Under the pieces are notes generated by a model. It saw only the letters and a program-made list of their open reading frames with translations. It made no database searches and was not told where the DNA came from. 64,000 nucleotides of DNA, taken from assembly GCF_000429125.1 (NCBI RefSeq), contig NZ_AUBG01000014.1, forward strand, positions 1-64,000. Direction: 5' to 3'. This DNA is from Aequorivita capsosiphonis DSM 23843 (lineage in GTDB: Bacteria; Bacteroidota; Bacteroidia; Flavobacteriales; Flavobacteriaceae). Shown here piece after piece: positions 36,818 to 46,026 of the stretch. A program made the translations under genes and the position numbers. Each line of letters starts with the position of its first letter. The stretch's first letter is position 1.

Positions 36818-36895
36818 AATAGCATAACTTTGCAAGACTTTATTTTGACGAAGACGAAACTGAACACTGAACACTGAATACTGAATACTGAAAAA

Positions 36896-37711
36896 ATGTC
36901 TTTTATAAAAACCACAGAATCTGATTCAAAATACAATCATTTGGAAAAAATGAGTGTTTCTGAATTACTTGAAAATATCAACAACGAGGACAAAACAATC
37001 GCGCATTCGGTGGAAAGATCCATTCCTCAGATTGAAAAGCTAACTAAAAAAGTTGTGGAACAACTAAAAGCTGGCGGCAGATTATTTTACCTTGGCGCGG
37101 GCACCAGTGGCCGTTTGGGGATTGTAGATGCCAGTGAATGTCCACCAACCTTTGGCGTATCGCATAACTTGGTAATCGCTTTAATTGCTGGTGGCGATAG
37201 TGCCATTAGGGAAGCCGTTGAGTTTGCAGAAGATTCCGAAGATCAAGGCGTCATAGATCTCCAAAAAGAAAATATTTCAAAAAATGATATGGTTATAGGT
37301 ATTGCTGCTTCCGGAACCACACCTTATGTTATTGGCGCATTAAAATACTGCAATGAAAACAACATCCCAACAGGTTGTATCACTTGCAATGAAGGAAGTC
37401 CTGTGGCAACAACCGCCCAATTTCCCGTTGTTGTAACCGTAGGGCCCGAATTTGTAACGGGAAGTTCAAGAATGAAAGCAGGCACTGCACAGAAACTAGT
37501 TTTAAATATGATTTCTACCACCGCCATGATTCAATTGGGGAAGGTAAAAGGAAACAAAATGGTGGATATGCAATTGAGCAACAATAAATTGGTCAATCGC
37601 GGCATAGGAATGATTATGGCGGAACTGGGAGTTTCTGAAGAAGAAGCAAAGACACTTTTACAAAAGCATAAAAACGTTAGAAACGCAATAAACAACTTTA
37701 AAAATGAGTAA
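36896..37711 (+). CDS. murQ: N-acetylmuramic acid 6-phosphate etherase
   Basis: It cleaves the lactyl ether of MurNAc-6-phosphate in peptidoglycan recycling. The SIS-domain signature is intact: LFYLGAGTSGRLGIVDASE around 61-79 and the phosphosugar site PEFVTGSSRMKAGTAQK. Length 271 is typical of the Bacteroidota form. TAACTTTG (36825-36832) is a good -7 box, about 64 bases before the ATG. The DUF6095 gene overlaps its end by 8 bases (ATGAGTAA). Confidence 0.95.
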   Translation: MSFIKTTESDSKYNHLEKMSVSELLENINNEDKTIAHSVERSIPQIEKLTKKVVEQLKAGGRLFYLGAGTSGRLGIVDASECPPTFGVSHNLVIALIAGGDSAIREAVEFAEDSEDQGVIDLQKENISKNDMVIGIAASGTTPYVIGALKYCNENNIPTGCITCNEGSPVATTAQFPVVVTVGPEFVTGSSRMKAGTAQKLVLNMISTTAMIQLGKVKGNKMVDMQLSNNKLVNRGIGMIMAELGVSEEEAKTLLQKHKNVRNAINNFKNE

Positions 37712-37931
37712 AAACCACACAGATTTTGACTTATTGAAAAAGGGTTTAAAGTTTATGGCTTTTGCATTGCCATTGCTTTTTTTGAGTCCTTACCTCCTTA
37801 CGCTGTCTTTTCTTAACAAAGAAACCTTTATGTTTTTCGTGTTTCTTTCCGTGGGAATAATTGCAGGCGCTGGCGCCATTTATCTTCTTTTTAAGGGAAT
37901 CAACACTATTATGAAGGGACTTTTTAATTGA
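37704..37931 (+). CDS. DUF6095 small membrane protein
   Basis: A 75-residue protein with two hydrophobic helices (about 15-34 and 42-62), of the DUF6095 type conserved in flavobacteria. It overlaps murQ by 8 bases, so translation is coupled. No function is known. Confidence 0.75.
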   Translation: MSKNHTDFDLLKKGLKFMAFALPLLFLSPYLLTLSFLNKETFMFFVFLSVGIIAGAGAIYLLFKGINTIMKGLFN

Positions 37932-37971
37932 GAAAACAGATGCGCAATTAGCATTGTTTTATTTCACTAAT

Positions 37972-37993
37972 GTAACAGACTTTCAGTCTATTT
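37972..37993. repeat. Hairpin repeat, second copy
   Basis: AACAGACTTTCAGTCTATTTTGAATG repeats, with one base changed in the stem, the hairpin at about 27067-27085. It may act as a weak terminator after the murQ operon, but the same sequence at 27067 is not after a gene end. Confidence 0.5.
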
Positions 37994-38161
37994 TGAATGG
38001 AATTTTCACATTATATAAAACAGTATACCTTCCTCCATTAATATGGCCAATTGAATATTCAGTTTGCCAGCAGTTTTAGATAATCTAAAATAAGTTTCTT
38101 TTAATTTGTATATTTTTTATAAAACGCTTATATTTAATTAGTTAACCTAAATCATTTCAAT

Positions 38162-38458
38162 ATGAAAGCTCTAACTAAAAAAGTTAAGACCGGAAAGATT
38201 AGCGGCTTTAACATCAAGCGAACGTCAAGTGTATTTAATGAGCGCCCAGAACCTTATTTAAAAATCCTTGAAGATGAGAACGAACTTTTAACGGAAGCGG
38301 ATATGATGCGAATCTTCCGAGTAAACCGTGTAACCTTGTACCGATGGCGCCTAAAGGGAATCCTTCCCTTTTTAAAAGTGAGCCGAAACGTGTATTATCT
38401 AAAACAACAGATTTGTGAAATATTACTCGCCAAATCTAGTGTTTTAATCGAGAGTTAA
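38162..38458 (+). CDS. Small helix-turn-helix protein
   Basis: A 98-residue protein. Residues about 40-90 (LLTEADMMRIFRVNRVTLYRWRLKG) form an excisionase/MerR-like HTH of the helix-turn-helix type 17 family, common in mobile elements and conjugation regions of Bacteroidota. The N-terminus is basic. A strong terminator follows. The DUF6266 gene is convergent downstream. It may regulate or be a leftover of an element; no integrase is present. Confidence 0.75.
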   Translation: MKALTKKVKTGKISGFNIKRTSSVFNERPEPYLKILEDENELLTEADMMRIFRVNRVTLYRWRLKGILPFLKVSRNVYYLKQQICEILLAKSSVLIES

Positions 38459-38480
38459 TACCCTAAACCCATTAAAAGCA

Positions 38481-38517
38481 AAAGACCCGCAGTTATTAAT
38501 TGCGGGTCTTTCTTTTT
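38481..38517 (+). terminator. Rho-independent terminator after HTH gene
   Basis: AAAGACCCGCA and TGCGGGTCTTT form a perfect 11-bp stem around an eight-base AT loop, followed by CTTTTTT. It ends the HTH transcript; since the stem is symmetric it may also serve the convergent DUF6266 gene. Confidence 0.92.
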
Positions 38518-38540
38518 TAGGTTCGTAGATCAACCTAATT

Positions 38541-39185
38541 TTAAACGGCCGTTACTTCCCCCAGATAGCTACTGGTGGCGACGCGTTTGTCTTCGGCATC
38601 CACAAAGGTTGCCCACGCTTGGATGGCCTGTCCAGACCAATACGGGGGCAAAGGAAGGTTTACCGACGTAGCATCCCGTGTGCCTGCAGGATTGAGGGTT
38701 TGATATTCCCCCAGGTTTTCTACAAAAAGCACCACCACCAATTGGTCATCGGCTTGTGCAAATCCCTGCCCACTATTGTCCGTATAGTCCAACTGCAATA
38801 GGTTCGTCGAAGGCGCTGTTAATGCAGGAGACTGCAAGCCGCTAAGGTCGCCTTTGCTAATGAGTACCTTTGGGTAGTCCATTACAAAGTCCGTCCCCAC
38901 TTCCAGCACTGCCTCCAGAATATGGTAGGAAGTGGCCAGATTAAACGGCGATTTGTCCTTTTGCTTCTTCCCGAAATACTTCCCTACAATAGGTTTAATC
39001 GGGTTTAAAAAACGGGCTACAAGGCCAAACCTTTCCCGTACCTTTCTTTGTTTATCCGTTGGAGTGCGATTCTCATCAACTTCAGGTACAGAACGCATCA
39101 CGTACTTCCCTCTCCAGCGTGCTCCTACCACGCTGCCTACTTTTCCACGGAATCCACCTAGGATTCCTTTTTTAAATGTTCCCAT
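38541..39185 (-). CDS. DUF6266 protein
   Basis: A 214-residue protein whose N-terminus GILGGFRGKVGSVVGARWRGK is the hallmark of the DUF6266 family, found in Bacteroidota often in multiple copies. The middle has LATSYHILEAVLEVGTDF, and the C-terminal half is beta-rich. There is no signal peptide or catalytic motif. Its function is unknown. It is convergent with the HTH gene across the terminator. Confidence 0.8.
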   Translation of the reverse strand: MGTFKKGILGGFRGKVGSVVGARWRGKYVMRSVPEVDENRTPTDKQRKVRERFGLVARFLNPIKPIVGKYFGKKQKDKSPFNLATSYHILEAVLEVGTDFVMDYPKVLISKGDLSGLQSPALTAPSTNLLQLDYTDNSGQGFAQADDQLVVVLFVENLGEYQTLNPAGTRDATSVNLPLPPYWSGQAIQAWATFVDAEDKRVATSSYLGEVTAV

Positions 39186-40096
39186 GATGTTATGGTTTTA
39201 AAGATTAATACTCCGTTAATTATCTAAATATAATGGCGCTTTTTTGTATTACCAAGAAGCTGCAACCAAGCGATACCATAAACTGCCTGAAACAACCAAA
39301 TGGCATACCATTGCAACCTCCTGTAACAAACCGGCATATTTATTGGGGTTTGCTCCCAGTTTGGTTGCAGATTGGTTCGAGAATACGTGCACTGTTTTTT
39401 TTTGGGAAACGTCTTTTCTAGAACGAGGGGCTACTTAGTGTGGAGAGATGAGTGGGTATGCCGTGGTATACTTGGGACGCGTAAAAGCGATATAAAAAAT
39501 GTCTTTTCAGTATTTGTTTTTGATAGATATTAGCTTCACGTTCGATATAGTTTACAATTTCGTTTTCCATTTGCGTCAACTTCATATTCATCTTCAAAAT
39601 CATGTACGCTTCTTCCCTTCAAATAATGTTAAAATAAAAAAACGAGTAATCTTTCATGGGAGAATGTTCAGTGTTAAGTATGAAATTTTGCACTTTCACG
39701 CCCTTTTCAAGAGAAAAAAGCAGCAATATTTAGTTGCTGTTGGCAGTTTATGCAGTAGTTTTTGGTCAGTTAAAAATTAAAAAAACTTGGCAACTTGGCA
39801 ACTTGACGGCCTTGCGAGACAAAAAATTGTTCTAAGAAAATTCGTGTATTCGTGGCCAACCCCCACGTCCTCTGCTATCCCAATTTCCTTTTCGTCTTTA
39901 GCGGTGCCTGAGTGTTTTGAAAGCCCTCCAAATAATAAAAATTACAAATCAAACTTTCTTGCTTTCAAAATGTATCGAAGGCTCGATTTCCCTCCTACGG
40001 CGGGCAGGTCTTTTCGTTTTCGATTTCGATTTCGATTTCGATCTCATCTCAACATAACAAGCCTCAAATTCACTACATTTGCCGAAAATATAAAAC
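39186..40096. other. Long repeat-rich gap without supported genes
   Basis: Over 900 bases hold only weak open frames. A 61-codon minus-strand frame at 39418-39603 starts plausibly (MILKMNMKLTQMENEIV) but has no recognisable family and low support. From 39775 there is AAAACTTGGCAACTTGGCAACTTGACG, partly repeated at 42147-42173, then stem-loop repeat copy B, a CCTCCTACGGCGGGCAGG fragment and a (TTTCGA)n run. A TACATTTG -7 box at 40074-40081 probably serves the ABC-F gene. Confidence 0.6.
39903..39986 (+). repeat. 84-bp stem-loop repeat, copy B
   Basis: GGTGCCTGAGTGTTTTGAAAG through GTATCGAAGGCTCGA, same orientation as copy A and inverted relative to copy C. Hairpin arms TTTTGAAAGC and GCTTTCAAAA are intact. 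Confidence 0.85.
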
Positions 40097-41977
40097 GTGA
40101 ATTATCTTTCAGTAGAAAATATATCCAAGTCTTTCGGGATGCGGGCTTTATTTGAAAATATTTCCTTCGGAATAAACGAAGGCCAAAAAATAGGTTTCGT
40201 CGCCAAAAATGGTACCGGGAAGACCTCCTTACTTAACATCATCGCCGGCAATGACAATGCCGATACAGGGAACGTGGTTTTTAGAAAAGGTCTTAAAATT
40301 GCCTATCTGCCTCAGGAACCAGATTTAGATCCTCAGTTAACGGTGGAGCAGACTATCTTTTCTGCAGACAATCCCATCTTGAAGATTATAGAGGACTATG
40401 AACACGCCCTTGAAAACCCAGAAGATGCGGAAGCCTTCCAAAAAGCATTTGATGCGGTAGACGCTCACAACGCTTGGGATTTTGAAACACGTTATAAACA
40501 AATTCTCTCAAAACTTAAGATGGACGACTTGCACGCCAAGGTTTCCAGCCTTAGCGGCGGACAGAAAAAACGGCTGGCACTTGCTAACGCGCTGCTCACC
40601 ACTCCAGATTTGTTGATTATGGATGAGCCGACCAACCATTTGGATCTTGAAATGATAGAATGGCTGGAAAACCTCTTCGCAAAGGAGAACTTCACCCTTT
40701 TTATGGTTACGCACGACCGTTATTTTCTGGAACGCGTTTGTAACGAAATCGTAGAGCTTGATGAGGGAATACTATATAGCTACAAAGGAAATTACAGCTA
40801 TTACCTCGAAAAAAGAGATGCGCGAATAGAAAACGAAGTATCAGAAACAGGAAAGGCAAAGCAACTTTTCAAAAAAGAACTGGACTGGATGCGCCGCCAA
40901 CCAAAGGCACGTACCACAAAAAGTAAAAGTCGAATTGAAGATTTTCACGAGATAAAAGATCGCGCCAGTAAACGAAGAAACGACCATCAAGTGCAGTTGG
41001 AACTCAATATGGAGCGCATGGGGACGAAAGTGGTGGAATTCCATAAGGTTTCAAAATCTTTTGGTGACAAAAAGCTATTGAATAATTTTGAGTATAACTT
41101 CAATAGAGGAGAAAGAATTGGTATTATCGGAAAAAATGGTACTGGAAAATCTACGTTTTTAAATATTCTTACTGGAGGTCTGCAACCGGATGCAGGAAAA
41201 GTTATTGTTGGCGACACCGTTCGGTTTGGCTACTATACTCAAAGTGGTATCAACATTAAAGACGGTCAAAAGGTTATAGATGTAATTCGTGAATTCGGTG
41301 ATTATATTCCGCTGAAAAAAGGGCGTCAGATCTCTGCTTCCCAACTTTTGGAACGCTTTCTTTTCGATCCTAAAAAACAATATGATTTTGTTGAAAAATT
41401 AAGTGGTGGAGAACGGAAACGTCTTTATTTGTGTACCGTTCTTATAAAAAACCCAAACTTCCTCATTCTGGATGAACCTACAAACGATTTGGATATTGTA
41501 ACTTTAAATGTTCTAGAAAGCTTCCTGTTGGACTTTCCGGGTTGTCTTTTAGTAGTTTCCCACGACCGTTATTTTATGGACAAGATTGTGGATCACCTTT
41601 TTGTGTTTAGAGGAGATGCTGAAGTAGAAGATTTCCCAGGAAATTATAGTGATTTCAGAAGCTATGAGGATAGCCAACCTACCGTAAAAAAAGAAATTGA
41701 AACCAACTCAAAATCAAAAAACGATTGGAAGGACAATAAAAAAGACAATACAACAGCCGTTAAGCTAAATTATAACGAACAGAAAGAGTTCGGGAAACTG
41801 GAGAAAGAAATTGCCAATCTCGAAAAAAACCGGGAAACACTCCAAAATAAATTCGCCACAGAAAATTGGGACGGCGCCGAAATTGACAAGCAATCCATCA
41901 AGCTTCAGGAAATCATTGATATGATAGAATCCAAAACAGAAAGATGGTTTGAACTGTCTGGGAAGATGGAAGGTTAG
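40097..41977 (+). CDS. ABC-F ATPase, Uup-like
   Basis: A soluble tandem-ABC protein, likely acting on ribosomes. Walker A sites are AKNGTGKT (36-43, with Ala in place of the first Gly) and GKNGTGKST near 345; both LSGG signatures are present (LSGGQKKRLALA, LSGGERKRLYL), and Walker B is MDEPTNHLD and LDEPTNDLD. The C-terminal coiled coil (about 550-626, LEKEIANLEKNRETL) is the Uup-type DNA/RNA-binding tail. Start GTG at 40097 lies 16 bases after a TACATTTG box. Uup/ABC-F assignment is firm; precise subfamily is likely. Confidence 0.92.
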   Translation: MNYLSVENISKSFGMRALFENISFGINEGQKIGFVAKNGTGKTSLLNIIAGNDNADTGNVVFRKGLKIAYLPQEPDLDPQLTVEQTIFSADNPILKIIEDYEHALENPEDAEAFQKAFDAVDAHNAWDFETRYKQILSKLKMDDLHAKVSSLSGGQKKRLALANALLTTPDLLIMDEPTNHLDLEMIEWLENLFAKENFTLFMVTHDRYFLERVCNEIVELDEGILYSYKGNYSYYLEKRDARIENEVSETGKAKQLFKKELDWMRRQPKARTTKSKSRIEDFHEIKDRASKRRNDHQVQLELNMERMGTKVVEFHKVSKSFGDKKLLNNFEYNFNRGERIGIIGKNGTGKSTFLNILTGGLQPDAGKVIVGDTVRFGYYTQSGINIKDGQKVIDVIREFGDYIPLKKGRQISASQLLERFLFDPKKQYDFVEKLSGGERKRLYLCTVLIKNPNFLILDEPTNDLDIVTLNVLESFLLDFPGCLLVVSHDRYFMDKIVDHLFVFRGDAEVEDFPGNYSDFRSYEDSQPTVKKEIETNSKSKNDWKDNKKDNTTAVKLNYNEQKEFGKLEKEIANLEKNRETLQNKFATENWDGAEIDKQSIKLQEIIDMIESKTERWFELSGKMEG

Positions 41978-41989
41978 ACAGAGGTTGCA

Positions 41990-42146
41990 GGTTTAGAGTT
42001 TAGAGTTTAGGGTTTAGGGTTTAGAGTTTAGAGTTTAGAGTTTAGAGTTTAGAGTTTAGGGTTTAGAGTTTAGGGTTTAGAGTTTAGAGTTTAGAGTTTA
42101 GAGTTTAGAGTTTAGAGTTTAGAGTTTAGAGTTTAGAGTTTAGAGT
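41990..42146. repeat. Heptanucleotide tandem array (GTTTAGA/GTTTAGG)
   Basis: About 22 copies of GTTTAGA with scattered GTTTAGG variants run without a break between the ABC-F gene and the aminotransferase gene. The unit resembles plant-type telomere repeat by chance. It may vary in length between strains and change spacing of the downstream promoter. Confidence 0.95.
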
Positions 42147-42209
42147 AAATTAAAAAAACTTGGCGACTTGACGTGCATCTTTCCCGATAAAACCACGATT
42201 TAATATAGA

Positions 42210-43394
42210 ATGAAAGAGGATTTTTATAAATATCAAGCACAAACTACATCGCATCCTTTGGCGATGGAGATTTCCCATGCAAAAGGGAGCTATATTTATG
42301 ACACTTCGGGAAAGAGGCATCTTGATTTTGTAGCTGGAGTTTCGGCCTGCACTTTGGGACATTGCCACCCCAGAGTGGTTTCAGCAATAAAAACCCAGAC
42401 GGAAAAATATTTGCACGTTATGGTATATGGCGAATATATTCAAGCGCCCACGGTACAACTTGTAAAATTGCTTTCTGAAAATCTTCCTGAAAGTCTAAAC
42501 ACTACCTACTTAGTAAATAGCGGCACCGAAGCCGTTGAAGGGGCTTTAAAGTTAGCGCGCCGAGCAACCGGAAGAACCCAATTCTTGTACGCAAACCACG
42601 CTTACCATGGTAACACTATGGGCTCCATGAGTGTTATGGGTTTTGAGGAACGTAAAAATGCATTCAAACCTTTACTACCAGACTGTTTCCCCGTAAACTT
42701 CAACGATGAGGCAGATCTTCAAAAGATAACTTCGGAAACCGCAGCCATTCTTTTGGAAACCATTCAAGGCGGAGCAGGCTTTATTCAGCCGGAACATGAT
42801 TATTTAAAAAAAGTACGCCAGCGTTGTGATGAAACGGGAACTCTTCTCATTTTAGATGAAATCCAGCCGGGATTTGGTCGAACCGGGAAGCTCTTCGCCT
42901 TTGAACATTTCGGGATTGTGCCAGATATATTGGTTATGGGCAAAGGAATGGGCGGCGGACTGCCAATTGGTGCCTTTACTGCTTCCCATCAGGTTATGAA
43001 ACTGCTTCAAGAGAACCCAAAACTAGGGCATATCACCACTTTTGGCGGAAACCCTGTCATTGCTTCAGCTGCTTTGGTCACCCTTCAGGAATTGACAGAA
43101 ACTGACATCATTAAAGAAACACTTCAAAAGGAAAAGCTTTTTAGAAAACTTCTAAAACATCCCTTAATAAAAGAAGTTCGCGGTAAAGGCTTGATGTTAG
43201 CGGCAATCATGGAAACGCCAGAGATTGCTTCCGAAGTAATTCTAGCCTGTAAAGACCGCGGATTGATACTTTTTTGGCTTCTTTTTGAAGGCCGAGCAAT
43301 CCGAATTACCCCTCCGCTTACAATCAGCAATGACGAAATTACAGAAGGCTGCAAAATACTGCAAGACGTTTTAAACAATATTCAAAGCTATTAA
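42210..43394 (+). CDS. Class III PLP-dependent aminotransferase
   Basis: A fold-type I omega-aminotransferase (acetylornithine/GABA/ornithine type). The PLP-binding Asp is D216 in LILDEIQPGFGRTG and the Schiff-base Lys is K245 in VMGKGMGGGLPIG. N-terminal VSACTLGHCHPRV and NSGTEAVEGALKLAR are also conserved. It is not in an arginine or lysine operon, so the substrate cannot be told. Length 394 is complete. The heptamer array lies upstream. Confidence 0.9.
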   Translation: MKEDFYKYQAQTTSHPLAMEISHAKGSYIYDTSGKRHLDFVAGVSACTLGHCHPRVVSAIKTQTEKYLHVMVYGEYIQAPTVQLVKLLSENLPESLNTTYLVNSGTEAVEGALKLARRATGRTQFLYANHAYHGNTMGSMSVMGFEERKNAFKPLLPDCFPVNFNDEADLQKITSETAAILLETIQGGAGFIQPEHDYLKKVRQRCDETGTLLILDEIQPGFGRTGKLFAFEHFGIVPDILVMGKGMGGGLPIGAFTASHQVMKLLQENPKLGHITTFGGNPVIASAALVTLQELTETDIIKETLQKEKLFRKLLKHPLIKEVRGKGLMLAAIMETPEIASEVILACKDRGLILFWLLFEGRAIRITPPLTISNDEITEGCKILQDVLNNIQSY

Positions 43395-43477
43395 TTCACT
43401 GCAACTACTTTGATTCCAGTATTTTATGTCGTATCTTTCTGTTGATAAGTCCGTTAACAAGAAACACGGCATAGGAA

Positions 43478-43506
43478 TTGAACTTATATATTCATTATTA
43501 TCTTTA
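43478..43506 (+). promoter_or_regulatory. Promoter-like site for TPR gene
   Basis: TTG at 43478-43480 and TATCTTTA at 43499-43506 are 18 bases apart, one base off the TAnnTTTG consensus. The ATG lies 28 bases downstream. Confidence 0.55.
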
Positions 43507-43534
43507 AATAAGAAGAAACCGTTAAAATCTGCTT

Positions 43535-44935
43535 ATGCAATTAAGTTCAAATGAACATAACAACTTCTCGCTGGAAAGATTCGAGTCTATGTTGAAAACC
43601 AACAGCGTTCTATTTTTTGATTCGGAAGAATTTGAAGAAATAGTGCACCATTATCTCGAAAACGGAAAGATTGCGCTGGCCAAGAAAGCTACTAAATTAG
43701 GCTTGGAGCAACATCCATCTTCCACGAACCTGAAGCTTTTCCGAATAGAAATGTACATTTTCGAGAATAAATTGGACATCGCCGATGAACTTTTGGACGA
43801 CCTGCATTTGCTGGAACAGAGCAATGAGGAGATTTATATTCAAAAAGCAAATATTTTTTCACGTCGCGACAAACATTCCGAAGCAATCCAACTTCTAGAA
43901 AAAGCTTTGGAAATAACGGATGATGAAGCAGACGTACTTTCCCTACTCGGCATGGAATATCTTTTTATGGAAGATTATGTTCACGCCAAATATTACTTTA
44001 TGAAGTGTTTGGAAGAAGATCAAGAGGATTATTCTGCTCTATTTAATATTATCTATTGCTTTGAATTTCTTGACGAATATGAAGCAGCCATTGAGTATTT
44101 AAACGATTTTCTGAACAAAAACCCCTATTGTGAAGTGGCTTGGCATCAACTGGGCAAGCAGTATTATGAACTTAAAGAATACAAAAAAGCACTCGCCGCC
44201 TATGACTTTGCTATCATTAGCGACGATCGTTTTATCGGCGCCTATCTTGAAAAAGGAAGGGTACTTGAAAAGTTGAAAAAATATGTTGAGGCTATTGAAA
44301 GCTATTCTATAACTTTAGGTTTGGACGATCCTACTTCCTACGCTTTGTTGCGCATTGGAAAATGTTACGAAAAATTGGGCAATGCCGAAATGGCAATTCA
44401 ATTTTATACAAAATGTGTAAAGGAAGACACCTTATTGGACAAGGCTTGGATAGCAATTACCGATTTCTACATCAAAAGAAAGCAGTTTCAAAAAGCACTT
44501 TACTATATTGAAAAAGCAATCAGTATTGATGCTGAAAATGTGCATTACTGGAAGCGATATGCAAAAATCAGCAACAAATTAAGCCTTTATGAAGAAGCTG
44601 AAGTAGGCTATAGAAAAACCTTGGAACTTGGGAATTATGAGATGGAAACGTGGATTACCCGTGGTGATATTCTTACCAATTTAGGTGAATTTGAGGCTGC
44701 CGTAAATAACTTTAACCAAGCTATGGAATTCTATCCAGAAAATGCCGAACTAGAATACAGACTTTCAGGACTTTACTACACATTAAGTGAAAATGATAAA
44801 GGCGCATTTCATTTAAAAAATGCCCTTAAATCTGAACCAGAGTTTTTAATGATTATCGAAGAACTTTTTCCACAAGTATTCCATCTAAAGACGGTAGTTG
44901 AAATAATCAAAAAACACAAAAATCCTTCACTTTAA
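43535..44935 (+). CDS. Tetratricopeptide-repeat protein
   Basis: A 466-residue, almost wholly helical soluble protein with about twelve TPR units, for example AWHQLGKQYYELKEYKKAL and AIQFYTKCVKEDTLLDKAW. There is no signal peptide or enzymatic domain. Such proteins are scaffolds. It has its own promoter, and the first DUF368 gene follows after 35 bases, so they may be co-transcribed. Widely conserved in flavobacteria; role not known. Confidence 0.88.
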   Translation: MQLSSNEHNNFSLERFESMLKTNSVLFFDSEEFEEIVHHYLENGKIALAKKATKLGLEQHPSSTNLKLFRIEMYIFENKLDIADELLDDLHLLEQSNEEIYIQKANIFSRRDKHSEAIQLLEKALEITDDEADVLSLLGMEYLFMEDYVHAKYYFMKCLEEDQEDYSALFNIIYCFEFLDEYEAAIEYLNDFLNKNPYCEVAWHQLGKQYYELKEYKKALAAYDFAIISDDRFIGAYLEKGRVLEKLKKYVEAIESYSITLGLDDPTSYALLRIGKCYEKLGNAEMAIQFYTKCVKEDTLLDKAWIAITDFYIKRKQFQKALYYIEKAISIDAENVHYWKRYAKISNKLSLYEEAEVGYRKTLELGNYEMETWITRGDILTNLGEFEAAVNNFNQAMEFYPENAELEYRLSGLYYTLSENDKGAFHLKNALKSEPEFLMIIEELFPQVFHLKTVVEIIKKHKNPSL

Positions 44936-44970
44936 ATTACGTATTTTTGGGGTTTTAGCAAAATTAGCTT

Positions 44971-45966
44971 ATGCCTCAAAGAAATTTCCTCCAGTATTTA
45001 ATTGTAACCGCTAAAGGCCTTGCCATGGGCGCTGCTGATGTAGTGCCAGGAGTTTCTGGCGGAACGATTGCCTTTATCTCGGGTATCTACGAAGAACTTA
45101 TTGAGACCATTCACAACATTGATCTAGGTTTTTTTAAAATCTGGAAAAAAGACGGGTTTTCAAAAGCTTGGAAACACTATAACCTCGCTTTTTTATTGGC
45201 TCTCTTTTCGGGAGTTTTTATAAGTATCCTCTCCCTTGCAAAATTGATTACTTGGCTTTTGGAAGCCTATCCCATAATGGTTTGGTCGTTTTTCTTCGGC
45301 TTGGTAATAGCGAGTATTGTTTATGTGGGGAAACAGATTAGCAGCTGGCGGGGGGCTGTAATTATTTTTCTTATTCTCGCTTCGGGTCTCTCCTACCTTA
45401 TCACTATTGCAGATCCCATTGGCTCTCCTGAAAGTATTTGGTTTCTTTTTTTAGCTGGTTTTATCGCTATTATAGCAATGATACTTCCGGGAATTTCAGG
45501 CGCCTTTATCCTATTGCTTTTAGGTGCTTATACCGCCGTGATTGGCATAGTAACCCAACTGACCGAGGGACTGGCAACCTTAAACAGTTCGATGTTTTTA
45601 CAAGCATTAGGAAAATTACTTATATTCGGAGTTGGTGCTATTGTAGGCTTAAAAGTATTTTCCAAAGCATTAAATTGGATGTTTAAACACCACGAAAATT
45701 TAACCCTCGCGGTTCTCACTGGGTTTATGATTGGCGCCCTTAATAAAATATGGCCCTGGAAAGAAGTATTGCAATACAGAACAAACCACGCCGGGGAGCA
45801 GATTCCTTTTATTGAAAGAAGTATTCTCCCACAAAACTATGACAGTAACCCACAGATTTTATATGCTGTAGTCTTTGCTATTATTGGGTTTTTAACCATT
45901 TTCCTTTTAGAGAGATTTGCAGATAACAATAAAACACCCGAACCGCTAACGAAGAATGAAGCTTAA
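44971..45966 (+). CDS. DUF368 transporter (polyprenyl-phosphate flippase family), copy 1
   Basis: An integral membrane protein with eight to ten helices. The two inverted GxxPGxSGG-like motifs of DUF368 are present: MGAADVVPGVSGGTIAF near residue 16 and MILPGISGAFILLLLG near 171. DUF368 proteins have been reported to translocate undecaprenyl phosphate (PopT), recycling the lipid carrier for wall and O-antigen synthesis. A paralogue follows at once. Confidence 0.88.
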   Translation: MPQRNFLQYLIVTAKGLAMGAADVVPGVSGGTIAFISGIYEELIETIHNIDLGFFKIWKKDGFSKAWKHYNLAFLLALFSGVFISILSLAKLITWLLEAYPIMVWSFFFGLVIASIVYVGKQISSWRGAVIIFLILASGLSYLITIADPIGSPESIWFLFLAGFIAIIAMILPGISGAFILLLLGAYTAVIGIVTQLTEGLATLNSSMFLQALGKLLIFGVGAIVGLKVFSKALNWMFKHHENLTLAVLTGFMIGALNKIWPWKEVLQYRTNHAGEQIPFIERSILPQNYDSNPQILYAVVFAIIGFLTIFLLERFADNNKTPEPLTKNEA

Positions 45967-46026
45967 TCCAGATGACGCATCTAGCAACCGAAAAGCTGGT
46001 TTTGAATATCAAATTTTGAATTAAAA

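Noticed and set aside
39244-39438. Plus-strand frames of 62-64 codons downstream of nothing
   Set aside because: Low-complexity translation with many Cys, Trp and Phe, typical of non-coding DNA.
39418-39603. A 61-codon minus-strand frame in the repeat-rich gap
   Set aside because: No family, no promoter and unlike-protein C-terminus; the region is full of repeats.
41990-42146. Telomere-like GTTTAGG/GTTTAGA repeat
   Set aside because: The resemblance to eukaryotic telomeres is a coincidence of a heptamer array inside a bacterial chromosome region; no chromosome end or contamination sign is seen.
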